Assembly: GCF_030817535.1 (NCBI RefSeq)
Contig: NZ_JAUSZL010000002.1
Span: 1,178,001-1,242,000 of the forward strand
Source of the DNA: Streptomyces sp. V3I8
GTDB lineage: Bacteria > Actinomycetota > Actinomycetes > Streptomycetales > Streptomycetaceae
Reading direction: 5' to 3'
Length of the DNA stretch: 64,000 bases
The translations under genes were made by a program, and so were the position numbers. Below, in pieces: positions 37,834 through 45,919 of this stretch (its first letter is position 1; each line of letters opens with the position of its first letter). The notes under the pieces are model-generated. The model searched no databases, was not told the origin of the DNA, and saw only the letters and a list, made by a program, of their open reading frames with translations.

Positions 37834-38841
37834 TCACACGCCGGGCGGGGCCGCGGCGGCGACGGCTCGCCGCGTGTCCTCGGTGACGAGATCCAGGTTG
37901 AGGGCGGCGGCCGCCCTCAGTCCGGCGGCCGCCGAGCCGATGACGGTCTCGGTGAGGCTGGTGACGTTGCCCGCCGCGTACACGCCCGCCGTGCTCGTCA
38001 CTCCCTGCGGGTTCGCCACCACGTGACGGCCCGCAACCTGCCCGAAGAGCCGCAGTTCCGCGGTCTCCAGGTCCAGGCCTGCCAGTCCCCCGGTCCGGGC
38101 GGTGAAGCGCGGGGCGACCACCAGGTGACTCACCGCCGGCTGCCGCCCGTCGGCCAGCACGACACCGCGCAGCCGGTCCTCCCGGACGTCGAGGTGGGAC
38201 ACCCGTCCTTCCACCACCTGCACGCCCCTCGCGTCGAGACGTGCGCGCGCCGGTTCGTCGAGCCGGGGACCGGTGTGCGTGAACAAGGTGATGTCGTCGC
38301 TCCACTGACTCCACAGCAGCGCCTGCTCCACCCCGACCGGGCCGGTGGCCAGCACTCCGATCGCCCGGTCGCGCACCTCCCAGCCGTGGCAGTAGGGACA
38401 GTGGAGCACCTCGCGCGCCCAGCGCTCGGCCACTCCCGGTACGTCCGGGAGTTCGTCCACCAGGCCGGTGGCCAGGAGCAGGCGGCGCGCCCTCACGACG
38501 GTGCCGTCGTCGAGTGCGGCCTCGAAGTTCCCGTCCGCGGCACGCCTCGTGGTGACGACCGACGCCTCGATCACGCGCGTTCCGAAACGGGTGGTCTCCT
38601 GCTGCGCGAGGGCGAGGAATGCGGCGGGATCGACGCCTTCGTGGCCGAGGTAGTTGTGCATGCTGTGCGCGGGGGCGTTGCGCTGCTGTCCGGCGTCGAC
38701 GAGCAGTACGGTGCGGCGGGCACGTCCGAGGGTGAGCGCCGCGTTCAGGCCGGCCGCGCCGCCGCCGATGACGACGACGTCGTGGACCGGGCCGCCGTGT
38801 CCGTCGGCCGCCCGCCGTTCGGTGGTGTGGGGGTGTGTCAT
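37834..38841 (-). CDS. Thioredoxin reductase-like FAD/NAD(P)-dependent oxidoreductase
   Basis: A 335-residue pyridine-nucleotide disulfide oxidoreductase of the low-Mr thioredoxin reductase class. The FAD motif is VIGGGAAGLNAAL near residue 25, the redox-active CxxC is CPYCHG (~150), and the C-terminal FAD motif is AGVYAAGNVT. The NADPH-binding motif GxGxxA is poorly kept (LATGPVGVEQ). Together with the absence of a thioredoxin gene, this makes a role as an oxidase or dithiol-type enzyme possible, as in the fungal/actinomycete disulfide oxidase group. It is divergent from an XRE-cupin regulator across a 135-base region with a palindromic operator, so it is probably a regulated target. GAGGAA precedes the ATG. 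Confidence 0.88.
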   Translation of the reverse strand: MTHPHTTERRAADGHGGPVHDVVVIGGGAAGLNAALTLGRARRTVLLVDAGQQRNAPAHSMHNYLGHEGVDPAAFLALAQQETTRFGTRVIEASVVTTRRAADGNFEAALDDGTVVRARRLLLATGLVDELPDVPGVAERWAREVLHCPYCHGWEVRDRAIGVLATGPVGVEQALLWSQWSDDITLFTHTGPRLDEPARARLDARGVQVVEGRVSHLDVREDRLRGVVLADGRQPAVSHLVVAPRFTARTGGLAGLDLETAELRLFGQVAGRHVVANPQGVTSTAGVYAAGNVTSLTETVIGSAAAGLRAAAALNLDLVTEDTRRAVAAAAPPGV

Positions 38842-38951
38842 GAGGGGGTTCCTCGTCTCTCGGTTCTTTCGGCTCGCGGCCTTCTGCGCTCTCGGCCTTC
38901 TGCCCTCTCGGCGGTGATCCTGCGGCCGCCCGCCGACGGCGTCCAAGGCAC

Positions 38952-38968
38952 CTTGCCGACCTGGCAAG
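38952..38968. promoter_or_regulatory. Palindromic operator, copy 1 (CTTGCC-N5-GGCAAG)
   Basis: A perfect 6-bp inverted repeat with a 5-base spacer, 9 bases before the XRE-cupin start and about 110 bases before the divergent reductase. The same half-sites and spacing recur before the downstream esterase. It is likely the site for the XRE-cupin protein. Confidence 0.75.
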
Positions 38969-38976
38969 ATGCGGGT

Positions 38977-39615
38977 GTGAACCACGACGAGCTGGCGGAA
39001 GTGCTGCGCACGGTCGGGGGGCGGCTGCGGACACTGCGGCGGCAGCGCCACGCGACACTGGACGACATCAGCGAGCGCAGCGGCATCTCCCCGAGCACGC
39101 TGTCGCGGCTGGAGTCCGGGCAGCGCAAGTACACCCTCGATCTGCTGCTGCCGCTCGCGGCCGCCTACGGCCTGCCGCTCGACGAACTCGTCGGCGCGCC
39201 GCCGACCGGCGACCCGCGCGTTCATCTGCGTCCCGTGGCCGTACCGGGGCAGGACCAGACGGTCGTCTCCCTGGTACGTCACCACGGTGGTCCGCACGCC
39301 CACAAGCACGTGCTGCCGACGGGGGCGACGACCGCCTCGGGGCAGGGGCTCCACACCCATCGGGGCTACAGCTGGATCTACGTCCTGCACGGGCGGCTGC
39401 GCGTCACCGCCGGCACCCGGCAGGTGGTCCTGGCCGCCGGGCAGGCCACGGAGTTCGACACCCGGTTGCCCCATGCGCTGGGCAACGCCGGTGACCGGCC
39501 CGTCGAGTTCCTGAGCCTCTTCGGCTCCCAGGGCGAGCGGATGCGCGTCGTCACGTCGTGGGAGGAGGTGCCCGGCCGGCAGCCGGACGACGGCGGGGGC
39601 CCGGAGACGGGCTGA
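38977..39615 (+). CDS. XRE-family HTH / cupin transcriptional regulator
   Basis: A 212-residue regulator. An N-terminal XRE helix-turn-helix (residues 8-62, GGRLRTLRRQRHATLDDISE then SGISPSTLSRLESGQRKY) is joined to a C-terminal cupin_2 sensor barrel (about 100-190; THRGYSWIYVLHGRL, and a second motif LPHALGNAG). GTG 38977 matches the usual start. Members of this family repress neighbouring metabolic genes and sense small ligands. The two palindromes at 38952 and 39644 flank the gene: one in its own promoter, the other before the esterase. The regulated set is probably the reductase, itself and the esterase. Confidence 0.92.
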   Translation: MNHDELAEVLRTVGGRLRTLRRQRHATLDDISERSGISPSTLSRLESGQRKYTLDLLLPLAAAYGLPLDELVGAPPTGDPRVHLRPVAVPGQDQTVVSLVRHHGGPHAHKHVLPTGATTASGQGLHTHRGYSWIYVLHGRLRVTAGTRQVVLAAGQATEFDTRLPHALGNAGDRPVEFLSLFGSQGERMRVVTSWEEVPGRQPDDGGGPETG

Positions 39616-39643
39616 CGAACGGGTCGGGAGGCGTGGCGGCGAG

Positions 39644-39670
39644 GCCGTCTTGCCGGGTCGGCAAGACGGC
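39644..39670. promoter_or_regulatory. Palindromic operator, copy 2 (27 bp, perfect)
   Basis: It has the same CTTGCC-N5-GGCAAG core (39649-39665) as the site before the regulator, here extended to 11-bp perfect arms (GCCGTCTTGCC / GGCAAGACGGC). It lies 28 bases after the regulator stop and 72 bases before the esterase ATG. It could also form a hairpin in RNA, but the shared core with copy 1 argues for an operator. Confidence 0.75.
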
Positions 39671-39742
39671 TTGGGTGCGCCGTGCGCAACCGCGCATGAT
39701 CCCGCTGCCCGGCAGCACATCGCCCGAACCCGGAGAACAGCC

Positions 39743-40708
39743 ATGCCCGTCACACCGCCGCCCATCGACCCGGAGCTCGCCGCAGCGGTCGACCTCGACG
39801 CCCTGCGCATCACCCTCACCCACGAGGTCATCGAGAACATCCGAGCGGCGTCCGCGCTGACGCCGTCCCTGGACGAGCTGCGCCGCGACGGTGCCTTCAC
39901 CGTCCAGGAACACGTCGCCCGTCCGGCCGACGGCGGCACCGACGTGCCCCTGCTGCTGTGCCGGCCCGCCGCGGCCGCGGGGCGGCTCCCCGTCCTCTAC
40001 TACCTCCACGGGGGCGGCATGGTCATGGGCCATGCCCGGCAGAACCTGGACCACGTCCTTCGGTGGGCGCGGGAACTGCGGGCGGCCGTCGTCTCCGTCG
40101 AGTACCGGCTGGCTCCCGAACACCCCTACCCCGGGGCGCTCGACGACTGCCGGACCGGGATCACCTGGATCACCGCGCACGCCGAGGAGCTGGGCATCGA
40201 TCCCGAGCGCGTCCTCGTCGTCGGGTTCAGCGGAGGCGGTGCCCTGGCCGCCGGTCTGGTCCTGCGCCTGCGGGACCAGACCGAGCTGCGCCCGGTGGGA
40301 CAGATGCTGGTCTGCCCGATGCTCGACGACCGCAGCGACACCTTCTCCGCCGTCCAGCTCGCGGAACTGGGCGGCTGGAACCGCGCCACCAACGAGGCCG
40401 CCTGGACACACGTGCTCGGCGAACGCCGAGGCACCCCCGACGTGCCCCCGTACGCCGCGCCCGCCCGCGCCGAGGACCTGTCGGGGCTGCCGCCGACGTA
40501 CCTCGAGGCCGGTTCCGCCGAGACGTTCCGGGACGAGGTGGTCGCCTACGCCTCCGGGATCTGGGCGGCCGGCGGCGACGCCGAACTGCACGTGTTCCCC
40601 GGGGGTTTCCACGGGTTCGACTTCCTCGTCCCCGCGGCCGCCCTGTCCCGCGACGCCCGGGACGCCCGGCTGAAGTGGCTGCGACGGACCCTGCCCGTCC
40701 GGTCCTGA
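39743..40708 (+). CDS. Alpha/beta hydrolase, HSL-family esterase
   Basis: A 321-residue esterase of the hormone-sensitive-lipase family. The oxyanion motif is HGGGMVMG (~86), the nucleophile lies in GFSGGGA (~158), and the acid Asp is in the RDEV region (~263). The catalytic His is in GGFHGFD (~293). It hydrolyses short or medium acyl esters in the cytoplasm. It follows the XRE-cupin regulator by 127 bases, and the matching operator sits in that gap. ATG 39743 was chosen because the upstream extension covers the operator. Confidence 0.92.
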   Translation: MPVTPPPIDPELAAAVDLDALRITLTHEVIENIRAASALTPSLDELRRDGAFTVQEHVARPADGGTDVPLLLCRPAAAAGRLPVLYYLHGGGMVMGHARQNLDHVLRWARELRAAVVSVEYRLAPEHPYPGALDDCRTGITWITAHAEELGIDPERVLVVGFSGGGALAAGLVLRLRDQTELRPVGQMLVCPMLDDRSDTFSAVQLAELGGWNRATNEAAWTHVLGERRGTPDVPPYAAPARAEDLSGLPPTYLEAGSAETFRDEVVAYASGIWAAGGDAELHVFPGGFHGFDFLVPAAALSRDARDARLKWLRRTLPVRS

Positions 40709-40722
40709 GGGAGGGAAACAGG

Positions 40723-41421
40723 TCAGTGGGCGGGGGGTGTGCCGAGCGGCGGAGGGCTGCCGAAGACGCTGCGGATCCACACCTCGGCGAGGGCGGCCAC
40801 CCGTTGTTCGTCGGCGACGCGCGGTTCCATGCCGAGGAGGGCCGCATACAGGTTGCGCTCGCTCATCCACACCAGCGTGGTGGCGAGCGTGACCGCGTCG
40901 ACGCCGGCCGGGGCCCGTCCGCTCGCGCGCTCCCGCTCGATCCACGTGGTGGCGGGCCGGACGAACAGGTCGAGCAGATCGGTGTAGACCGCGCGCAGTT
41001 CCGCGTCCGAGGCCATGGCGTCGGACGCGGCCAGGATCACGGCGGCGTGCTCACGCCACAGGGCCAGGATCTCGGTGTAGTTGCCGGCGAAGGTCTGCTG
41101 GGGCGTGGGGTCCCGCTCCAGGGTGCTGAAACCGCGCAGGGCGATCTCCAGTTTGTCGTGCATGACACGTTCCAGCAGTGCGGCCAGCAGGGAGTGCTTG
41201 GTGTCGAAGTAGAAGTAGAAGGTCGGCCGCGAGATGCCGGCCCTGGTGGCCAGCTCACCGACGGAGATGTCCGTGAAGGGCCTTTCGGCGAGAAGCGTCT
41301 CGGCGGCGGAGAGCAGCGCCTCCAGACGACGGTCCCCCCGGCTGGCGGAGCGGGTCCAGCTGCGGGCCGGGGGCTCGGCCCGGTCGTGGGCCGCGCTGCT
41401 GTCAGGGCGTTGTGCCGCCAC
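40723..41421 (-). CDS. TetR-family transcriptional repressor
   Basis: A 232-residue TetR protein. A ~30-residue basic N-terminal tail precedes the TetR_N HTH (about 33-78, ISVGELATRAGISRPTFYFYF). The C-terminal helical ligand domain ends LLGMEPRVADEQRVAALAEVW, as in EthR-like members. GTG 41421 has GAGGAAA upstream. It is divergent from an SDR gene, with an inverted repeat in the gap, so it most likely represses that SDR/SRPBCC unit and itself. Confidence 0.9.
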   Translation of the reverse strand: MAAQRPDSSAAHDRAEPPARSWTRSASRGDRRLEALLSAAETLLAERPFTDISVGELATRAGISRPTFYFYFDTKHSLLAALLERVMHDKLEIALRGFSTLERDPTPQQTFAGNYTEILALWREHAAVILAASDAMASDAELRAVYTDLLDLFVRPATTWIERERASGRAPAGVDAVTLATTLVWMSERNLYAALLGMEPRVADEQRVAALAEVWIRSVFGSPPPLGTPPAH

Positions 41422-41503
41422 GCGGTTTTCCTCTCGTCTGCCGCTCGGGCCGTTCCGGCCGCGACGGCGTGGACGTGATCCATCGTATCCACCGTCCCTG
41501 CTC

Positions 41504-41533
41504 AACAGGTGTTGGTTTAAGCTGACACTTGTT
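41504..41533. promoter_or_regulatory. Inverted repeat, probable TetR operator
   Basis: AACAGGTGT and ACACTTGTT are inverted half-sites matching at 8 of 9 positions, with a 12-base spacer. The site lies in the TetR/SDR divergent gap, 61 bases before the SDR ATG, in a locally AT-rich stretch. Confidence 0.6.
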
Positions 41534-41593
41534 TGCGTCCCACCCGACGGGTGTGCCGCGACGTGGCCACGCCCCTTTCCGAAAGGCACTCAC

Positions 41594-42394
41594 ATGGCAA
41601 CCGTCCTGATCACCGGAGCCTCCGACGGGCTCGGCCGCGCGCTGGCCGAGGACCTCGCCGCGGACGGACACCGCCTGCTGCTGCACGGCAGGAACCCGGA
41701 GCGGCTGGCGCGGGTCGCCGCGACGACCGGCGGGGAGATCTTCACCGCCGACTTCGCCTCACTGGCCGCCGTGAAGCGCCTCGCGGCGGAGGTCACCGCC
41801 CGCCACAACCGGCTCGACGTCCTGGTGAACAACGCCGGTGTGGGTTTCGAGGCCGGCAGCACCAGCCGCGAGATGTCGGCCGACGGCTACGAGCTGCGGC
41901 TGGCCGTCAACCATCTGGCCCCGGCCCTCCTCACCCACGAACTGCTTCCCCTGCTGCGCCGGGCGGCGCCCGCCCGTGTCGTCAACGTCGCCTCCGTCGG
42001 GCAGCAGTTGTTCGACTTCGACGATCCGCAGCACGAGCGGGACTTCACCCAGTTCGACGCATACTGCCGTTCCAAGCTGGCGCTGATCAGCCACACGGCC
42101 GACCTCGCCGCACGGCTGGCCGGAACCGGCGTCACGGTCAACGCCGTCCACCCGGCGACGTTCATGGCGACGACGATGACCGAGGCGTCCGGCCTGCCCG
42201 CCCAGGAACCGCTGGAGAAGGGCGTCGCGGCCACCCGCCGCCTCGTGGACCATCCCGGTCTCGCCTCGGTGACCGGCGCCTACTTCCACAGCGAGGAGCA
42301 GGCCTCCGTCTCGGAGCCCCGGGCCCTCGACGCCGAGTACGTCGGCCGTCTGGCCGCGCTCACCGGCCGGCTGATCGACGACGTGACCGTCTGA
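41594..42394 (+). CDS. Short-chain dehydrogenase/reductase
   Basis: A 266-residue SDR of the retinol-dehydrogenase-like group. The coenzyme motif is TGASDGLG (~7), NNAG ~80, and the active Ser is in VASVG with YCRSK (~157). It likely reduces a carbonyl with NADP(H). ATG 41594. It is divergent from the TetR gene, so probably induced by that regulator's ligand, and is followed 86 bases on by an SRPBCC gene on the same strand, perhaps one operon. The substrate is unknown; such TetR-SDR pairs often handle small aldehydes or ketones. Confidence 0.9.
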   Translation: MATVLITGASDGLGRALAEDLAADGHRLLLHGRNPERLARVAATTGGEIFTADFASLAAVKRLAAEVTARHNRLDVLVNNAGVGFEAGSTSREMSADGYELRLAVNHLAPALLTHELLPLLRRAAPARVVNVASVGQQLFDFDDPQHERDFTQFDAYCRSKLALISHTADLAARLAGTGVTVNAVHPATFMATTMTEASGLPAQEPLEKGVAATRRLVDHPGLASVTGAYFHSEEQASVSEPRALDAEYVGRLAALTGRLIDDVTV

Positions 42395-42480
42395 CGCACG
42401 GCGCGGGCCCCTCCGTCTCTCTCGCCCCCCGCCGCCCCACCCCTGCCCATGAACCGTCATCGCGCACCAGGAGCACTCTC

Positions 42481-42936
42481 ATGACACATACCTTCATCAG
42501 CGCCGTCGTCCCCGCCGGCGCGGACGCCGTCTGGCGGACCGTACGCCCCTTCGACGGCATCGACGTCTGGCATCCGGCCATCGAGTCCAGCGTCCTGGAG
42601 GAGGGCGGACCGGCCACGGTCGGCTCCCTGCGACGGCTGCGGTTCGCGGACGGCACCACCGTGGTGACCGAGCGCCTGACCGCCCTCGACGACACCGCCC
42701 GCACCTTCACCTACGAACTGGTCGAGCATCCCTTCCCGGTACGCCGCAGCGTCTCGACCCTGCGGGTCACACCCGTCACCGACACCGGCGAGGCGTTCGT
42801 CGAATGGTGGGCCGACTCCATGGAGAACGCGGCGGACTCCGCCGGCGCCCAGGCTCTCGTCAGGGAGCTGTACGGCAGCGGCCTGTCCGCTCTTCGGCAG
42901 CGCTTCGCCCCGGTGCGCGACGCCGTCACCGGCTGA
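42481..42936 (+). CDS. SRPBCC (polyketide cyclase/START-like) protein
   Basis: A 151-residue helix-grip protein of the polyketide_cyc2/Bet v1 superfamily. Visible features are the FISAVVPAGADAVWRTVRPF start, the WHPAIESSVLEEGGP region and the long C-terminal helix ALVRELYGSGLSALRQRF. Binding of a hydrophobic ligand is the general role; cyclase action is not shown. ATG 42481 with CAGGAGCA upstream. Probably co-transcribed with the SDR. Confidence 0.85.
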   Translation: MTHTFISAVVPAGADAVWRTVRPFDGIDVWHPAIESSVLEEGGPATVGSLRRLRFADGTTVVTERLTALDDTARTFTYELVEHPFPVRRSVSTLRVTPVTDTGEAFVEWWADSMENAADSAGAQALVRELYGSGLSALRQRFAPVRDAVTG

Positions 42937-43185
42937 TTTCGGTCCGCGGACGAGCCTCCGGCGTGCGGACGCGTGTGACGGCGTGCCCCTACCGGCCCGC
43001 TTCGGCCGCCGCGAGCAGCAAGTGAGCGGAGTTGAGCAGGAGTCGGCCATCCGCTTACCCGGTGTCCGGCACACGGGCGCGGTGGCCCCGCCGTAGGCTC
43101 GCCACGAGTCGGCCGGTCCGCCGCGCCCGTGTGCCGTGGTGACGCGCGGCCCATTCCGGCGGTCCTCGAAGAAAGGGAAGATGCC

Positions 43186-43467
43186 GTGTACACCCTCATA
43201 GGTTTCCTCGTCGTCCTGGTCGGACTGACGACCATGGCGACGATCGAGAGCCGGGCCCGCCGGCTCGACCGGCGGATGGCCCGCCTGGAACACAAGCTCG
43301 ACCTCCTGTTGAGGCACGGAGGCATCGAGGACGACGACCCCGCCCTGGCGGAGGTGGCGGCCCTGGTCCGGGCCGGGCAGGACATCCCGGCGATCAAGAA
43401 GTACCGCGAGGCCACCGGTGCCGGTCTGCTGGAGGCCAAGGAAGCGGTGGACCGGCTCAAGGGCTGA
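43186..43467 (+). CDS. Small membrane protein with ribosomal L7/L12 C-terminal-like domain
   Basis: A 93-residue protein. A single membrane helix (residues 2-19) and a short coiled-coil-like stretch (about 22-45, basic and leucine-rich) are followed by an L7/L12 CTD-like fold at 48-93 (LVRAGQDIPAIKKYRE, then GLLEAKEAVDRL). The GTG start is preceded by AAGGGAAG. The domain resembles the part of L7/L12 that binds translation factors, but here it is tethered to the membrane. Function unknown; similar small proteins are widespread in actinomycetes. Confidence 0.8.
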   Translation: MYTLIGFLVVLVGLTTMATIESRARRLDRRMARLEHKLDLLLRHGGIEDDDPALAEVAALVRAGQDIPAIKKYREATGAGLLEAKEAVDRLKG

Positions 43468-43604
43468 GACCGGCTGCGTCCTGGACGGGCAGGGTCAGAC
43501 GGCTTGCGCACCGACGACCGCACACGAACAGGACGGAAACGGACGAGGGAGCGGGGACGGACGCGGGAGCGGGCCTCCGCGCCGTACGGGGGCAGGGCAG
43601 GTCC

Positions 43605-44498
43605 TTGGCGGTACTCGTCCTCTGTACCGTGGTGCTTGCCGCCGTGGCCGGACTGCTGGCGACGGCGGCGGCTTTCGTTTCGGACTGTCCTGGCCCCGTT
43701 TCACGCAGGCGTGGAACGACATGCTCGCGGCCGGGCGGTCCGAGGACTCCGACCCCGCCCACCCCGAGTCCGTGCTGCTGCCGGCTCTCGGCGCGCTGCC
43801 TGCCGTCCTGCTGGTCGCCGGTCTCGCCGGCGCGGTAGTGCAGACGGCTTGCGCGGTGTGTGTCACCACCGCACAAGGAGCAGGCAGGGTGAGGGGAGCA
43901 CGTCACCTGTGGCGGCGGATCCGGCCCCGGCTCGGGCGGGTCGTCGCCGTCCACGTACTCCGCGGCACTCTCGTGCTCTCGGCGGTACTGGCGAGCGGGG
44001 TCGTCCGGGTGGGCGTGGGCATCGCGGTGGACACGTCGACCGGACTCGATCCCTTCCGCGGGGGTGGGCCGTTCGACACCCTGGGCGGGCTCGCGCCGAT
44101 GCTCGCCCCGGGCGCGGTACTGCTCCGCGTGGGCTTCCTGCCGGCCCCGGCCGCCTGCCGCCGTGGACGGCCTCGCGCCCCGGGCCGCGCTGCGGCGCTC
44201 GTGGTCGCTCATGCGGCGCCGTGCCGCCCGGCCCTGGGCCGCGGGCGCCTGCCTGCTCGGCGCCGGCTGCGCGGGCGCCGTCCTGCTGCTGGTGCGGCAG
44301 GTCGCCGAGCCGCTGCGCGCGGCCGTCCGTGAGGCGGTCCTGACCGGCGTCACCCACAACACCCAGGTCGCCCACGCGGCCGGAGTACTCGCCCCGGTGG
44401 CGGCGGCAGCGCTTCTCTGCACAGCCCTCGTCCTCCCCCTGACGCACACCTACCTCACGGCCGCCTACCTGCGCCTGCGCGCCGGCCGACAGGTGTGA
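43605..44498 (+). pseudogene. Frameshifted integral membrane protein
   Basis: One membrane protein appears split over two frames. The first part reads AVLVLCTVVLAAVAG in one frame; near 43670-43685 it must move to another frame (LPALGALPAVLLVAGLAGAVV, then a helix-rich segment to about 44150). Near 44150-44165 it returns to the first frame (RRSWSLMRRRAARPWAAG, ending LRAGRQV at 44498). The two shifts compensate, as expected of an old pseudogene or of sequencing error. Hydrophobic segments and the Pro/Arg cytoplasmic loops are typical of multi-pass proteins. No specific family is identified. The start is uncertain (TTG 43605 is only the first codon of the first frame piece). Confidence 0.5.
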
Positions 44499-44705
44499 GG
44501 GCACGAGACACCTCGGCAGGCGGAAGTGAGCACATGTGAGCGCTTCGGGCCGCCTCGCGTGAGCAGTCGTGACCGGCACGATGGAGTCAAGATCCGGGAA
44601 CGGCCGGACGGCTGGTGCCCCGACCCGCACGGGCGCCGCCGTCCGGAGCGCTGAGACGGCGCTCCCGCCGGCCCGTCCCACCACTCCTCTGCTGAAAGTC
44701 GTTCC

Positions 44706-45836
44706 ATGCGCATCCTGTTCTCCGGCACGCCGGCCTACGGCCACCTGCTTCCGCTGCTCCCCTTGGAGAGGGCCGCCCGCAAGGCCGGTCACACCACGGC
44801 GTTCCTGACCCACGCGTCCCTCGGCGACCTCGTCGCTCCCGCCCCGGTCCTCCCCGCGGGGGCGTCCCTGGAGGAGACACTGGATGAGTTCCACCGCACG
44901 ACCGGTACGAACGCCGCCGAGGACATGAGCCCCGCCACGGCAGGCGAGTTCTTCGGCGGCATCCGCGTCGACCTGGGCGCCGACGCGGCGCTGGCGGCGG
45001 CACACGACTTCGGCCCCGACCTGGTCGTCGCCGAGACGGCGGACTTCCTCGGTCCCCTGGCCGCCGCACACCTGGGGGTGCCGTGGGCGTCCCACGGCGT
45101 GGGCATCGCGCTGGAGGCGCCGCTGGCCGAGGCCATGTGGGCGACGGCCGCCGCCCGCGCCACGGCCCGTGGCCTCGCACTGGCCCGGCCGTTCGCGTCG
45201 GTCGACCCCTGGCCCGACTGTCTCCAGCGCGACGACTGGAAGCCGTCCCGCGACCGGATCACCGTCCGCCCCGAGGCCCACGAGTCCGAGTCCGGGTCCG
45301 GGTCCGGCGCCGGCTGGGAAGCACCGGCGTTCCCCGGCCGGGAGCACCTGCCGCGGGTGCTGGTCACCCTGGGCACGATCGTCGACGACCCGGAGGCGCT
45401 CACGGAGATCGTCACCTCGCTCGCCGGGCGGGAGGTGAACGTCGTCGTCGCCCTCCCGCCGTCGTCGGCGGACGGAGCACTGCCCGTGGCGGGCGCCGGC
45501 GTGCACGTCACCGGCTTCGTGCCCATGCGGCTCCTGCTCCAGGGGATGGACGCGGTCGTCTGCTCCGGCGGTGCCGGCACCGTGCTCTCGGTACTCGGCG
45601 CCGGTCTCCCCCTGGTGATCTGGCCCCTCGGTCTGGACAAGCCCCTGAACGCCGAACGGACCGCCGCCCTGGGAGCCGCGGAGGTCGTCGGAGGAGCCGG
45701 GGAGGCCGGCGAGGCCGTCGTCCGCGTACTGGAGGAGCCGTCCTACCGTGCCGCGGCCCGGAAGGCCGCCGCGGACATCGGCGCGATGCCCCGGGCCGAG
45801 GACGTGCTGCCCCTGCTGACCGCCCGCCTCGGCTGA
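44706..45836 (+). CDS. GT1-family (UDP-glycosyltransferase-like, MGT type) glycosyltransferase
   Basis: A 376-residue GT-B enzyme. The N-terminal domain begins MRILFSGTPAYGHLLPLLPL with the catalytic-type His near 13. The C-terminal nucleotide-sugar domain has VLVTLGTIVD, GFVPMRLLLQGMDAVVCSGGAGTV and PLGLDKPLNAER, similar to macrolide and aglycone glycosyltransferases. It transfers a sugar to a small hydrophobic acceptor. A Glu/Ser/Gly-rich repeat (ESESGSGSG, ~196) lies in the linker. The reductase gene follows by 83 bases. It could glycosylate or inactivate a polyketide, but no deoxysugar genes are nearby. Confidence 0.88.
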   Translation: MRILFSGTPAYGHLLPLLPLERAARKAGHTTAFLTHASLGDLVAPAPVLPAGASLEETLDEFHRTTGTNAAEDMSPATAGEFFGGIRVDLGADAALAAAHDFGPDLVVAETADFLGPLAAAHLGVPWASHGVGIALEAPLAEAMWATAAARATARGLALARPFASVDPWPDCLQRDDWKPSRDRITVRPEAHESESGSGSGAGWEAPAFPGREHLPRVLVTLGTIVDDPEALTEIVTSLAGREVNVVVALPPSSADGALPVAGAGVHVTGFVPMRLLLQGMDAVVCSGGAGTVLSVLGAGLPLVIWPLGLDKPLNAERTAALGAAEVVGGAGEAGEAVVRVLEEPSYRAAARKAAADIGAMPRAEDVLPLLTARLG

Positions 45837-45919
45837 ACCGTCGGACCCGCACATCGGGCATCGGGCATCGGGCGAGCACGGGTTCCGTCGCCGACCGGCG
45901 ACGGAGTGGAGAAGGAAGC

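Noticed and set aside
39644..39670. Reading the 27-bp palindrome only as a terminator of the regulator gene
   Set aside because: Its core is shared with the palindrome before the regulator, so an operator explains more; terminator action is not excluded.
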